Below are positions 48,701 through 59,066 of a stretch of DNA of 64,000 nt, one piece after another. The notes below the pieces were generated by a model, which worked only from the letters and a program-made list of their open reading frames with translations, did not search any database and had not been told where the DNA came from. The DNA is from Zygotorulaspora mrakii (taxonomy: Eukaryota > Ascomycota > Saccharomycetes > Saccharomycetales > Saccharomycetaceae). Within the stretch, counting starts at the first letter, position 1. The number at the start of each line of letters is the position of its first letter. A program made the position numbers and the translations under genes. The stretch is from assembly GCF_013402915.1 (NCBI RefSeq), contig NC_050721.1:1178001-1242000 (forward strand). Direction: 5' to 3'.

Positions 48701-49960
48701 CTAAACCCAAAGGATGTCAATATTTGGCTTAATCTTGCCATGCTAGGGCTGAAAAATGGTGATCTCGAATTCACACAGGAAGTATTGACAAGATCCCAAA
48801 GTTTAGCACCGCAAGAGTCGTCTCCATGGTTGGTAATCGCTTTGACATATGAGAAACAGGGTAAGCTTTTGGAAAGCCACCGTAAATTTGCTCATGCCTT
48901 CGTGTTATCAAACGGCAGATCAAGAATTGCCCAATTGTTGTACGCAAAAAGTATTTTGCAGCAACGTATCGGTAAAGGGGGAGATGAAAGAGACCTGGGA
49001 CTAGTCGAAGAACTCACAGCAGCTGCTTATGGATTAGATGAATACTTCAAAAAGACGCCGAATGATCCCTTTGCCCTACAGTGTGCTTTAATAATTCTGG
49101 AGAGGCTTCACAATTATTCCTCTGCACACAAGGTAGCATCCAACTTGGTTCAATGCTTAGAAGTACGATTTGAAAAATCTCAAAAAAACTCGGAGCTTTT
49201 CAACTATGCAGTTGTTAAAAGCCAACTTGGACGAATTCAGTTGGGACTTGGAAATTACACATCCGCAATCGAGGATGCAGAATTATCTCAAAGTATATTA
49301 TTAGATTTTTCATCAGAAAGTGCCAATAGCTCACGCATATCCAACAATTTAGTATTGAGCTTAGCATATTTTCATCTCAACGACTTTGACAAAACTTTGG
49401 AGTTTTTAGAGGAGCTTTTGAAAACCTCAAAAAATACCAGATCTTTGATAATATTGATAGCAAAGATTCTTTACACAGTTGGATCTGAGGATGCAAAGGA
49501 AATTGCTTTGCAGGAACTGGTGGAGTATATTTCTGTTAATGGCCCAGACCTAATGGTAAATTTGACCATTGCGGCCATTGATATCATTGAAAACAGAAAA
49601 GATGAAATGGGCGCTATTTTAAAAGAGTTACGTATACTACCGCTAGAGGATCTCATTTCTGATAGACATAAAGACATTCCTTATCTAATTGAAATGATCA
49701 GGATGCGTTTGGAAATGCACAACGACATTAATTCAACGTGGCAGAAGTCTGCATTTTTCTTCATGAATGATTGTAAAGTTTGGAAAAATATTGATTCAAG
49801 AATTGAAGCACGCGTTTCATGTGAAGGTCAAAATAAGGTCACTGCTTCACAGCTTAGCGACTCTTTTTGCTCCTTGGGAAACCTCAAAAATATCCAACGA
49901 AGCATATTTTTGTCGCCTACGAATAAAGGAGCGATTTCTGCCCTGAGGGAATGCTTTTAG
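45770..49960 (+). CDS. SKI3: Ski complex TPR scaffold Ski3
   Basis: A 1,396-residue TPR protein (yeast 1,432), scaffold of the Ski2-Ski3-Ski8 complex that feeds mRNA to the cytoplasmic exosome. TPR units are visible throughout, for example AIELSKKVLSLEKENYFAYV near the N-terminus, WIGLGQAYYACGRIEASIKV then FDRALELDPQHLYCLNLKAQ in the middle, and CESWVGLGISTMDVSFKVAQ, with more degenerate repeats at the end. Matches YPR189C in the local order and lies tail-to-tail with RPC82 (86 bp apart). Confidence 0.96.
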   Translation: MSTIKDLLKQAKTELAREDYQSAIELSKKVLSLEKENYFAYVFLGKSYSCLPGKAKESIANYKLAIQYDSSNLLAWKGLFLLLKSLDVPEVLSYDDFFALCGEYADVLLEQQLSQVDLIHDIRLFRKKYPDCEESFLMHMVPGTKMAELLARHLISPQDALSKLINLVNKKEESKISKLVSRERLKLSVQDPSYQTKINALAWGIYEGSNLDQLYNQLINITDVDEARSDLETQWLEYRIKILKSMPKDIKVFFFKKVKSMVEDMVLVDHKSLMSWKLYFEWQDYEDLNTIDQEMVLKFFKKFPTEPLSVILYAWLSSDLSKYDFKKLASQMGQKAHLDEDNVVPDMDEIEQDALNDMTEKENENPTLLESDVITAMNDNISKAKNSILAHRIISQYFLLSREYEAAFPYVKHGISLVAISMRDLGADLQESKKTFTLDLAMIYTYIDAPKNHTAALSLFEKILADDPNNSHAKLGKGLIYMERNDWVKAHTLLVEVVSQFPNDMVVLSEFAWNQAQLGCLDDAIDIFTKVLGSIEGVDLRSCEFRALNLWRQAKVYLMKQEKEIPENQSYVKIAFKQLILSIRVLDTYAPSYSTLGDIYSAYYLDNLRAFKCYYKSFELDAADIVAAKFMASYYAEMCNWKAASLVAERLVKSEKAKRKLKEVNWAYKVVGMFYLESQQEADSIEWFQSSLRVNSKDIESWIGLGQAYYACGRIEASIKVFDRALELDPQHLYCLNLKAQSLSFMGEFEQCLKILREITTASPKEEFFQATFSEVLVKYAMDLYSQGLLTKAIVTAKKSIAVLSYMATELFCHGHKFWVSLSEALELFTLVQSKIDDLPIEDFVTIFRSASTIQETKELDELDNVTIEDLLSTDEDSNIEITCKLLVLSAKYSIATTNFDELTRTVRSSLWHNVGSAELHAYHIIKDVKYRKAAIECFKRSIHYQSNMCESWVGLGISTMDVSFKVAQHCFIKALTLNPKDVNIWLNLAMLGLKNGDLEFTQEVLTRSQSLAPQESSPWLVIALTYEKQGKLLESHRKFAHAFVLSNGRSRIAQLLYAKSILQQRIGKGGDERDLGLVEELTAAAYGLDEYFKKTPNDPFALQCALIILERLHNYSSAHKVASNLVQCLEVRFEKSQKNSELFNYAVVKSQLGRIQLGLGNYTSAIEDAELSQSILLDFSSESANSSRISNNLVLSLAYFHLNDFDKTLEFLEELLKTSKNTRSLIILIAKILYTVGSEDAKEIALQELVEYISVNGPDLMVNLTIAAIDIIENRKDEMGAILKELRILPLEDLISDRHKDIPYLIEMIRMRLEMHNDINSTWQKSAFFFMNDCKVWKNIDSRIEARVSCEGQNKVTASQLSDSFCSLGNLKNIQRSIFLSPTNKGAISALRECF

Positions 49961-50046
49961 TGTATGAGAAAATCTTTCATTATAACATTATAGATTGCGG
50001 ATGTGTATATATATATAAAAGAAATTAATATGAGTTTGTTAAAATC

Positions 50047-51975
50047 TTAAAATAATCTATAAACTTCCCAAAGAGAAAGCAATCTTAAGACACGAACTAA
50101 GATATTGAGCTCTCTTTCATTGAGTGATTTCAACTGATTAAGCTCACTTGGAAGTAGAAGCTCAGCTTCCCTGCCCTTGACATCATCTCTATTCGCTTTA
50201 GTTAAGAGTGTAGATCTCTCCTCCTTCATTTTTTCCTTTTTATAATGAAGATCGGCAATATTCCAAGCCAGATTTTGCATCATAAAACTATAAGCGTGTC
50301 TTTCATTCGATCTAAACAGAAAAACTGCCCTTGATGCTGCTCTATCAGCTGTCCTGGGTACCTCTTGAATTTCGAGAACATTGTATTTGATTAGTGATGC
50401 AATAGTTGATCTTATATCTTTTTCCTTCATCAATGCTGTTGAGTTGATAACTTTTTCAGACACCAAACTATTCTCACAAATGCAACGTCTTATACGCATT
50501 GCAGAAGGACCCATAGTTGATGATAAGACATAATCGTAAACGGAAGATTTCAAAAGGGGTACAATCTTTGAGTAAGGAATGAAATAAACACCTGGTCGAG
50601 TTTCTTTTAAGAAAGGTACTGCTGAGGATGCAAGTAGTTTTAAATGACAATTAATTAATGACAATGAATGTGGTTCCTGATCGTCATCATCGAAATCTTC
50701 GAAATCATCAGAAAAATCAGCCTTGTCGACGTCGTTCTTTGACTCATTTATTTTAGGAAGTGCTGGTATGGCAAATCCATCTTTTGTTTTCAGTTTCTTA
50801 TTAAGTTTCGACTCTTTAGAATCGTTACTTCGTTTGTTTGTTTTCAATTTTGATGTAAGTGTTCCTCGCAGGTCTAAAGAAGAGGGTAAATGTTTTGCAA
50901 TATCAATGGCGCTAAAGGATAATCCTTGAGTTTTCTCCTCGGAGAGTTCGATGTCCTCTTTGATTGAAGTCGCTTCTTCCAATTCTTGCAACAGACCTGT
51001 TTTGGTCAGAGGGTCAGTTAGCGGTGGAGATTTTGATTCTGTCATACTCAATGCAACCCTATAGATCTCAGACGGTGTTGATCCAATTCTAGACTTTGCA
51101 AATTGAACTAAATGCTTTGTCCTTCTTATTTTAAAAAATCTCTCCAAATTAATGGTTAACGGTAAGTTGTTCTTGATCGCTTTCAAAGAGGTTATTGGAT
51201 CGATATAAATAACTTGAGAAGTGCTTTTAGAATTCTCTAGAAAACTTTGAAACTGAATTTTTGCCTTCGATTTTGCTTCACTTCTCTTCTTTAAATCCGA
51301 GAGCGTTGATGTCCTTGGAATAGCATTGTACTCCTTTTGGTAAAGAGTATTCCAAAGATCATTGATTGGCGTACAGTGTAATTTTGTTAATGGGACTAAA
51401 AACTCTGATTCGACCAAACGAACAAAAATCGACATCATATCAATCTGCGATTCTTTGGATTCAATGTTCTGTAAAAAATCTTTTACCGTAATTGAGCCCA
51501 GCGAAAGGATATTTTGAATAATTTGCGAAACTTCCATCGATGAATGCGGGAACTGTTTGCTAAACTCATCATTTATCAGACCCGAATACAAGAACAGTAG
51601 CAGACCGTCTTCGTTGATGTAGTAGTACGTAGTGGATTTTCCCGAATGCGAGACTTCCTCCCAGTACCTGACACAGCGTAATTGAACGAGTGAAACCATT
51701 GTTATCTTAACGCTTCTAGTGTCTAGATTTGGTATACGATCACGGATTTCAAAAATGCTGAGTCTACCTTTGCAGATCAAAACATCAATAATTGAAGCTG
51801 CTCTTTCCCCTAAATGGTACTTGAACAGCTCAGTGTATAGAAACCAATCAGGGTTTAAAGTCCTCTGTTCCAGCGACGAAGTGATCATAACGTCATCTTC
51901 AGTGCTCATCGAACCAGGCACACTTTCAGTACCACCCGACACGCCATTGGCCCCATCAGAAGCAGCAGAACTCAT
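50047..51975 (-). CDS. RPC82: RNA polymerase III subunit C82
   Basis: A 642-residue subunit (yeast 654) of the C82-C34-C31 subcomplex used in initiation by RNA polymerase III. Winged-helix segments are seen near the start (LFKYHLGERAASIIDVLICK, GRLSIFEIRDRIPNLDT) and later (RSTIASLIKYNVLEIQEVPR). A Lys/Asp-rich charged linker lies at about residues 375-435 (acidic FSDDFEDFDDDDQE), and a C-terminal coiled stretch ends LVRVLRLLSLWEVYRLF. The upstream PAC box fits its role. Matches YPR190C. Confidence 0.96.
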   Translation of the reverse strand: MSSAASDGANGVSGGTESVPGSMSTEDDVMITSSLEQRTLNPDWFLYTELFKYHLGERAASIIDVLICKGRLSIFEIRDRIPNLDTRSVKITMVSLVQLRCVRYWEEVSHSGKSTTYYYINEDGLLLFLYSGLINDEFSKQFPHSSMEVSQIIQNILSLGSITVKDFLQNIESKESQIDMMSIFVRLVESEFLVPLTKLHCTPINDLWNTLYQKEYNAIPRTSTLSDLKKRSEAKSKAKIQFQSFLENSKSTSQVIYIDPITSLKAIKNNLPLTINLERFFKIRRTKHLVQFAKSRIGSTPSEIYRVALSMTESKSPPLTDPLTKTGLLQELEEATSIKEDIELSEEKTQGLSFSAIDIAKHLPSSLDLRGTLTSKLKTNKRSNDSKESKLNKKLKTKDGFAIPALPKINESKNDVDKADFSDDFEDFDDDDQEPHSLSLINCHLKLLASSAVPFLKETRPGVYFIPYSKIVPLLKSSVYDYVLSSTMGPSAMRIRRCICENSLVSEKVINSTALMKEKDIRSTIASLIKYNVLEIQEVPRTADRAASRAVFLFRSNERHAYSFMMQNLAWNIADLHYKKEKMKEERSTLLTKANRDDVKGREAELLLPSELNQLKSLNERELNILVRVLRLLSLWEVYRLF

Positions 51976-52060
51976 CGCTAGCGGCAGTGAGGATTGATAA
52001 GCAGTGCTAAGTAATGAATTGAGACCACACAGATAGATTTCCGGAGAGATAAGACCAGTT

Positions 52061-52075
52061 GCGATGAGATGAGCT
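52061..52075 (+). promoter_or_regulatory. PAC box GCGATGAGATGAGCT
   Basis: A full-length match to the polymerase A and C promoter box, 86 bp upstream of the RPC82 ATG. PAC (Dot6/Tod6) marks genes for RNA polymerase I and III subunits and ribosome biogenesis. Confidence 0.75.
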
Positions 52076-52149
52076 GAGATCAGTAATTTGGACTATGATA
52101 AATTTTTTTTTTTTTTCATATCTTCAGGCCGCTGTGCTATCCTTTTTAG

Positions 52150-52205
52150 CCGGACAAAGAGCCCGACATTCGCCGGACAGTTCCGGACAATAGTACTGTC
52201 CGGCG
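52150..52205. repeat. CCGGACA cluster with 11-bp perfect dyad
   Basis: CCGGACA occurs at 52150, 52173 and 52183 and as TGTCCGG at 52197. CGCCGGACAGT (52171-52181) and ACTGTCCGGCG (52195-52205) are exact inverted arms around a 13-bp spacer. The GC-rich CGG/CCG cores stand out from the AT-rich surroundings and could be zinc-cluster (Zn2Cys6) factor sites. The factor is unknown. Confidence 0.6.
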
Positions 52206-52493
52206 AGACAATTCGTGTACTATGATGTTGATTTTCGACGTGTACTGTGATGTCACTATGCACGCTGTTGAGAATTGTCGCTTTGTCTCGTCCGTGATGA
52301 TGTGTCAAGGTCACATGGTATATGGGCAGTACGGAAAACACCCAGCATCCTCCAACCCATTAAGTCGCTAGTCTATGCATCTAATTCGTAGACCTAGTGC
52401 TGTATACAATCCACCTCATATGCCAGGTCTTGGTATCACCTGAAGTGTTTGAACGTACCTTTTCAGAACTTGAGGCCTTGTCACCTAGAACGA

Positions 52494-52501
52494 ACCAATC
52501 A
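52494..52501 (-). promoter_or_regulatory. HAP2/3/4/5 site (ACCAATCA)
   Basis: Reads TGATTGGT on the minus strand, a match to the CCAAT-binding HAP complex consensus that drives respiratory genes. It is 306 bp upstream of the QCR2 ATG. Confidence 0.6.
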
Positions 52502-52806
52502 TATCTCACAAAACGCTACAAATATCATTTCTATTAACCGTTTTTTTTCTCTCTTCGCGGCCCTCAGGCAGAAAATATCACAGCTTCACGGCCTGTCAGA
52601 GGTCCTAGTTTTTATGCCCTCTAACTGTAGTAACCCGATATCTTTCTGGTTTTTAAACATAAAACTGATTCTTGTTAAACTCGAGATATAAGAAGAAAAC
52701 GTCCAAGTTTTCTGGTACTGATACTTTGACCTCGCAACTTTGGCTCCAAGTTTATATTCGAGTTAGACCTTGGACAATTGTTTCTGCTAGAGACAATAGA
52801 AAAAAC

Positions 52807-53916
52807 ATGCTATCCTCCACAACAAGAGTGCAATTTGCCAAGCAGGCTTTGAGACATTACACCGTTACTGCCAGTGATGGCACTGGCAAGATTTCCAACC
52901 TGGCGGTCAAAGTACACGCGGGTTCTCGTTATGCCACCAAAGATGGTATCTCTCATCTGCTATCTAGATTCAATTTCCACAATACTAGTGGTAAATCAGC
53001 ATTAAGGCTAGTCAGAGAATCCGAGCTTCTCGGTGGTAAATTTGAATCAAAGGTCGACAGGGAATTCATTACGTTGTCTGCCACATTTTTGAAGGAAGAT
53101 TTGCCCTATTTCGTGAATGCATTGGGTAACGTCCTGTACAAGACTTCATTCAGACCCCATGAATTGCATGAGTCTGTGTTGCCTGCAGCGCATCACGACT
53201 TGTTGGTTCATCAAACTTGCCCTGTTTCAAGCGCAAGGGATCTGCTATACAATGCGACATTCAGATCTGGCTTAGGTAACCCTGTTCTTTACGACAGCGT
53301 TGAGAAAATCAGTATTGAGGATATCAAATCTTTTGCTGACAAAGTCTACACAAAGGAAAATATCGAAATTATTGGTAAGGGCGTAAATGAATCGGATTTG
53401 AAAAGATTTGTAAACGATTCTCTATTGAACTCTTTACCATCTGGAACCCCACTTTCGACCAGTGCTGCACCAAAGACCTTTACAGGCCAACAATCTAGAA
53501 TAAGATTTGAGGGTCAATCGGTCGCCGCTATTTCCGTTCCAGTTGCAAAGGAGTCATTCGCCGAATATCAAGTATTATCCAATTACGTAACTTCTCCCGT
53601 CTTTGAGTTATCTTCATTGATTAAATCTTCTAAATTTGAAAAGTTTGGTGATGTTGGTATCTTCTCGTTATTTGTGAAGGGTTCAGATGCAAAAAAGGTC
53701 TCAGAGGATTTCAAAAAGGTGATCTCGGAATTGAAAAAAGGCAAAGATATCTCCGTTGCAAAAGATTTGACAGCATTAAATTTTGCCATCGCAAACGAAA
53801 CTTCTTCTCCACTACCAGAGTTGAAGTTGGATAGCGTTAAGAACTTCAAATTGGGTAAATTCAACTATGTTGCTGTTGGTGATGTTTCCAATTTGCCATA
53901 TGCTGAAGAGTTATAA
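52807..53916 (+). CDS. QCR2: Ubiquinol-cytochrome c reductase core protein 2
   Basis: A 369-residue subunit (yeast 368) of mitochondrial complex III, of the M16 peptidase fold without zinc-site activity. The N-terminus [20 protein letters not shown] is a mitochondrial-type presequence rich in Ser/Arg. Conserved blocks are [40 protein letters not shown] and [17 protein letters not shown], with the end [22 protein letters not shown] nearly as in yeast. ATG 52807 is chosen over the non-ATG extension. Matches YPR191W and is the last chromosomal housekeeping gene seen. Confidence 0.97.
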   Translation: MLSSTTRVQFAKQALRHYTVTASDGTGKISNLAVKVHAGSRYATKDGISHLLSRFNFHNTSGKSALRLVRESELLGGKFESKVDREFITLSATFLKEDLPYFVNALGNVLYKTSFRPHELHESVLPAAHHDLLVHQTCPVSSARDLLYNATFRSGLGNPVLYDSVEKISIEDIKSFADKVYTKENIEIIGKGVNESDLKRFVNDSLLNSLPSGTPLSTSAAPKTFTGQQSRIRFEGQSVAAISVPVAKESFAEYQVLSNYVTSPVFELSSLIKSSKFEKFGDVGIFSLFVKGSDAKKVSEDFKKVISELKKGKDISVAKDLTALNFAIANETSSPLPELKLDSVKNFKLGKFNYVAVGDVSNLPYAEEL

Positions 53917-54851
53917 TTTTTTCCAAATTTTCTAAATGCCACGAACGTATGACTTGAACACTTTACTACTTACATGAATTGATCTTAGGAAAGAGGATAC
54001 AAAGTGTGAAAAGATAATCGAAATATATTAATAACACGAAAAAGAGACAATAAAAGCCTGTAGTTACTTATTTTGCCCTCAATCATTATTTATTCATAAA
54101 TATTATATAATCCAAATATATTGGTGTTGATTATAAGACCTTGAACCAAATATTCTAAGATAGAATAAGTTGAATGTATATTGCGGACGTACGCAGGCAG
54201 ATATTGCCTTGGGTTTGCTTTTCAATACGTTCTTTAGTCAAAATTGTAAGTGGAAATCATTCCACTGCAACAATGAGGCCGAAATTGTACGTTTGAAAGG
54301 TTTAATATGGATTCAATGCCAGAAAGATCGCGCCGTTTTTCGAGATTATTGGTCTGCATTGTGCCTACACCTTCTGAAAGTATCCCATCTCTGCACTGCG
54401 CGTCACCAATGCCGCTGAAGGAAACTGACCTTAAAAAAACTAGATTTTTGAAAAGTCGATTCTAAAGGAAGTTACCAATATTGTGTGAGTTGAAATAGAG
54501 GTGGAGAATTGTAACTAATCTCTAAAATATTCAATATTAGTCTCTATAATACACCATCACTTGCCAAGTGATCTTGAGTTATAGAGATAGTACTGTGAGG
54601 CAGGAACCTTCCAAGAAAAGAGGCATGTTCAATTAACTTTAGATACAGCTATAAGACAGCGATACACAAGAGAGTCAAATCAATGCCCTTTCTCTCATGA
54701 ATGGGGGTTGCTATATCCTTTGGTTGATAAAAACTGGGCAGACGTTGGACCACCTGTTTTTTCTTCTTCCAGCTGGACCTTAATGCAGTCACACTTTTTC
54801 GTGTGACGCAACTTGCCATCCTCTATAGACAAGCGCCTACACAGATGTAAT
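53917..54851. other. Gene-free region after QCR2
   Basis: 935 bp with the QCR2 3' end (AT-rich to about 54120) and no credible gene. The frames present are short or lack homology. Confidence 0.45.
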
Positions 54852-54856
54852 GTAAT

Positions 54857-55350
54857 TGTTGAAATACAAATCGATATTGTGATATATTAAAGAGATGACT
54901 TATAAGCATCAGAAACAAGACAATTGGTCTGTAAAACCAAATAAACGAAACCAGATGAAGCCCTAACAGAATATCAATCGATACCGGAAAGATATCGGAT
55001 GATAATCTATCGCGAGATATTTACAATTCAGGAAACTGACTACGAAGGAGTCTATGGCATGGAACAAGAAATAACAGTTGTACTGTGGATTCTATGGGAC
55101 TAGAAATGGTGTGATGACGATGAAAATTCTTCGCTCGTCGTCCTCTCTTATGGTTCAATAGGTGCGAAATGTTAGGTATAAATACTGACGTATTTTCCAG
55201 ATATTAATCCAAGTTCAATTAGTTTTATCTCAATTCATGATGTAGAAAATCAAGGACTTACATATCTCTATAATTGAATATCATAGTATTATCATCAATG
55301 TCAAACCAAGTTACTATCGACAACGCCAAAGAAAACGTTCTTTCCAAATA
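54857..55350 (+). repeat. Solo LTR with target-site duplication
   Basis: A 494-bp full-length LTR of the same family as LTR A, starting TGTTGAAATAC and ending TTTCCAAATA. It is flanked by the direct repeat GTAAT at 54852-54856 and 55351-55355. It contains the same TATAAATA box and an internal ATG frame (MSNQVTIDNAKENVLSK) that runs to a stop formed at the LTR/target junction. The internal element was lost by LTR-LTR recombination. It defines the LTR ends for this family. Confidence 0.92.
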
Positions 55351-58300
55351 GTAATCCAGTTGGATACATGCCCTAATGTTTATTGCTCTTATGCTGCCAA
55401 TTGATAACATCAACAGGTTGTGTTAGCGACCATGCTACTGGCAACTCCGGTCCATTTTATTTAAAGTTATGGTAAAAAGTGCCACAGAATGAGTTGCCAG
55501 CATACTATTGGGAGGCTTTGCAAAGTGTTTCATTTGTAGTGTCTATAAAGAAGTCTATCTGTTGCTAGTACCAATCATCGTTACTAGCTTCAGTAGAGCT
55601 TCTGCATATCGCCGATCTCAAAGTCTGCTGAGGAATCGTGTCAATCCTATCGGCCCAGACTACAAGTAACTATAAAGATATTCCTTCGCTATCTCAGCCG
55701 TGATTTTGTTTTTTTCTTCGGTCCCCAAAGCGATCGTCATTTGCCTGTAATCAGAAAGGAAAGGGAAATTTAAGGCACGCTTATGTCCTTTTTGGGAATC
55801 CTCGATTTCTTCGTAATCATTTTCGACGCTTGCCTGTGACTATGCGTAGAACTAATGCTAATGCAGTTGCCTGTGTAAGTAGCATAATAGTAGACAGAAT
55901 GTTTAGGTAAACCGTTGGGGAGTTCCTTCCTTGGCTTTAAAGAGCTAAGAGTCAATCAAAGGGACAATAGCACCTGATGCAGGTAGTCATATTTCTGAAA
56001 TCACTGCCAGAAAAGAGGGCAATAATCGGACAACAAGAGAAAGCGTAAAACGGTTCATTTCTAGCCACAGAGCGTCTAGTAGGCCTTTCAGTTGACGAGT
56101 TATGATATGCTCTCTTGCGAAAGAGCACTTCTGACAACTAAAGAGTAGTTTTAAATGTTTTCAGATATGACTTTTTCTATACACCAAGACAATTCATGAC
56201 TTTAGTTATACCATTAGACAAACTTAATGAACGGGCTGTTTCGTCTGGGAAAGCCGCCCAGGGAAATGTTACAATGGGAGTTTAGCGTCGGAAAAAAGTC
56301 GTATGTGGGCGTTATAATAGGATTGATCTTGTGAAAGCGAGTACCGCGCTAGCTAGCATTATTATCGTCATTATCTCAAACAGCAGCCGTTTTCCTGTTC
56401 AACATTCTTCAACCCATGAAAAAGGCCAATCATTCTCCTAAAATAGTCGTATCATCAATTGTGGTTACGGAGAGCCTCATCTAATTCTCTTATAAAGAAT
56501 GCATCATAGAATACTTAAATAAGATATGAAAGTGAGAAAAAAATTGCTTATTACGCAAAGTAATCTCGATTTTCAGTTGTTTTAATTATGGTCTGCTTGA
56601 TTATTTATGTGTCTTCTAATCAAACAAAACACAACTGCAATGAAAACGTGTTCTCACCTCTTGTTTTTCGGCGATAGCTGAGAAACTGTTATTTATGTTT
56701 AGCGACAGAAAAATGAATTATAAAAATACGGAATTGAAAAAAAACAATATGAACATAGGGACCAACGGTTGTATATTGAGAACCCTTCACTAATAGGACA
56801 AAAAATATCGAAGAGTGCCATACTTAATAAGAATGAAGGATTACCATAATATATACTGAACGGCTATTTCATTGTGAATGATTTTTTGCAGTGTGAGAGG
56901 CTTGTTACGAATTCATTTGCTCTAAAAGATAATATATAGTGTTGAGCTATTATCAACATGCTAATGAGCTTCCATGTTGGTGTGTCAACAGTTTTTGAGG
57001 TCTCTTCTGTTTCCGAACGACTTGCAGCTCGAGTTCTGAAGAATTGGAAACTTAAACCTTCAATACACACCTTCCACGTTACAATTTGTACCATTTTCAT
57101 CTTTGGCTAAACAAGTTAAGCTGGATAGGAGTTATGTAGGATCATACAGTAGACTAATCGTCAACAAAACTGAGCAATAATCGTCGATGCAAACTTGAAT
57201 ATCTAAATGTATGTAACCTATCCTGCATAGCAGGTTGCGTTGCAAGCATTTGCCAAATTAACGAATGAAATCTTTCACAAGACGTATATCTACAAGAACT
57301 TCAAGTTTTTGGGACCTCCTGACAATGCCAAAGGCTTCATGTACACAACACGTACGCAAATTTGGATATCTTTGGAGCAGCTGGACTTTCGTCTTTCACA
57401 GTAGGAACGAAGCCTGATGTTCGTACTTTTGTACTTTTTTTTAAAGTGCGTACGTGCCTGCATCAAAAAAAAAAAGTCGCGTAAGTTGATCCTTCAGGAT
57501 CCATTTCAGCTCGTTACAAAAAGCACAAATAAATCCTCAGTATCAACGAGGACGGAAATGATACACTTACTTTATGCCATCTAAAAGTTGCTATACATTT
57601 AGTTCACATAGTGCTGAAAGCTGATTTCTCAAGCAACGAGTTGCTAGGTGGTTTGCCGTACAATGTAAATAGGGCAACGCTATCAACGTTCAATTGATTT
57701 GAGCTCAATTTCGTGATTCTGGCTCTGTTACTGGATAAGCTGGATTTGGGAAAAGAGGGGACTTTCCTTCCCATTCACTTTGAAACATATCGATAAACGT
57801 TTGTCTTATGGTGTCGCATATTTTTGCCTGCTTTTTTGCCTGCATATTCAAAAGGAGGTTTTGATGAACCTATCTCATACTCTAGTAAATGATAGGCAAA
57901 GGTCTAGCAACAGCCAATTCTCCCATTAAGACACTTCGGACAATCAGAGTCACAGCTGCTGTAAATTCTACTGGAAATTAGACGGTTAGTCTAATTATGT
58001 GTCACTCGTCGACATGAGAAACAGATATATGCTCAGTATCTTGGAAATCAGTTGAAAATTGATCCTCACTTTGAATGCATGTTGAGCGATATCATTATTA
58101 GAATCAGTATCACACTGATTCAAGATTCACGTCATACTTGATAGTCATCAACGATGTGAAAGTGCGATACGTTGACAATGGATGCAGAGTACACTAACTA
58201 CGCGTTCACTACTATTCAAACAGATTACGTACTAGTTGTGATTTGAACTAATTCCTTGTGGAACAAAACTAGGATCTGGTTGACTAAAGAGATGCCTTAT

Positions 58301-58555
58301 AGTATTGGTGATGGCCCTTTTTACATGAATTCTGTAGAATATCAGCCCTCTGTCATAAAAAGTCAACCGGGAGGCCAGTGAGTTACAAGAGCGCACAAGG
58401 GAGAGAAAGAGGAAACGTTTAGAATCTTGGACAGGATGTTCTAGCTACGAATTAGTTCTATTTTGAGCTGATAAAAATATATCGAGCGCATTAACAATGC
58501 CCTCAAAATCCTTCATCACAGTAAGCGCAAAGACAAGTATCAATTCAGGCACTGT

Positions 58556-59066
58556 AGTATGCAACGAATACCTCGCAAGAGAATCAAGTGACTGAAATAA
58601 CTGCACTATGAAGGGCTTTCGCGTGATTTTATCATAAGCATTTTCTTAGGAGGAAGGAATCCCTGAAAGACGGAAGGCTCGGGTTGAGCAATACGATTAT
58701 ATCCACAATAGAACAAGAGATATTATAGATGAGTGTTACATATGTTTCAGCATTCAGAGCAGTTTAGTCCCAAAGCGGCGAGATAACAATGAAAACAGAG
58801 CGTTTCGGTGCTCTACGAAGAGTTGGTGCATACAATCTAACAATTACCTGTTACTTCGGCTAAAGACCTGCCTCTCTGAGTATGCAACGAATATACAACG
58901 AGACGCCAGGTGCATTCACGTACCTAAACGAAAAGATGCCCTTAAATTTGATTTGCTCTGCGAGGTCATCGCTCCTTTCCCCAGAGCGAGGGAATTCCTA
59001 GCGGAGTGAAGCCTCCATTAAAGAAGATTCATTATGTCCATACCGGAACGAGAGATACACGAGATG
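58556..59066. repeat. Diverged tandem duplication, offset ~330 bp
   Basis: AGTATGCAACGAATA occurs at 58556 and 58879 (offset 323). A second pair of about 36 bp, at 58696 and 59031 (offset 335), agrees at about 26 positions. The same order and similar offset suggest an old tandem duplication. Confidence 0.45.

Larger units (their letters stand above)
51976..52806. promoter_or_regulatory. Divergent RPC82/QCR2 promoter
   Basis: 831 bp, unusually long for this compact block. It holds a PAC box near RPC82, a 17-base T tract at 52103-52119, a cluster of four CCGGACA motifs with a perfect dyad, and a CCAAT box toward QCR2, each listed separately. The QCR2 frame is open back to a TTG at 52672, but no ATG occurs there. 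Confidence 0.65.
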
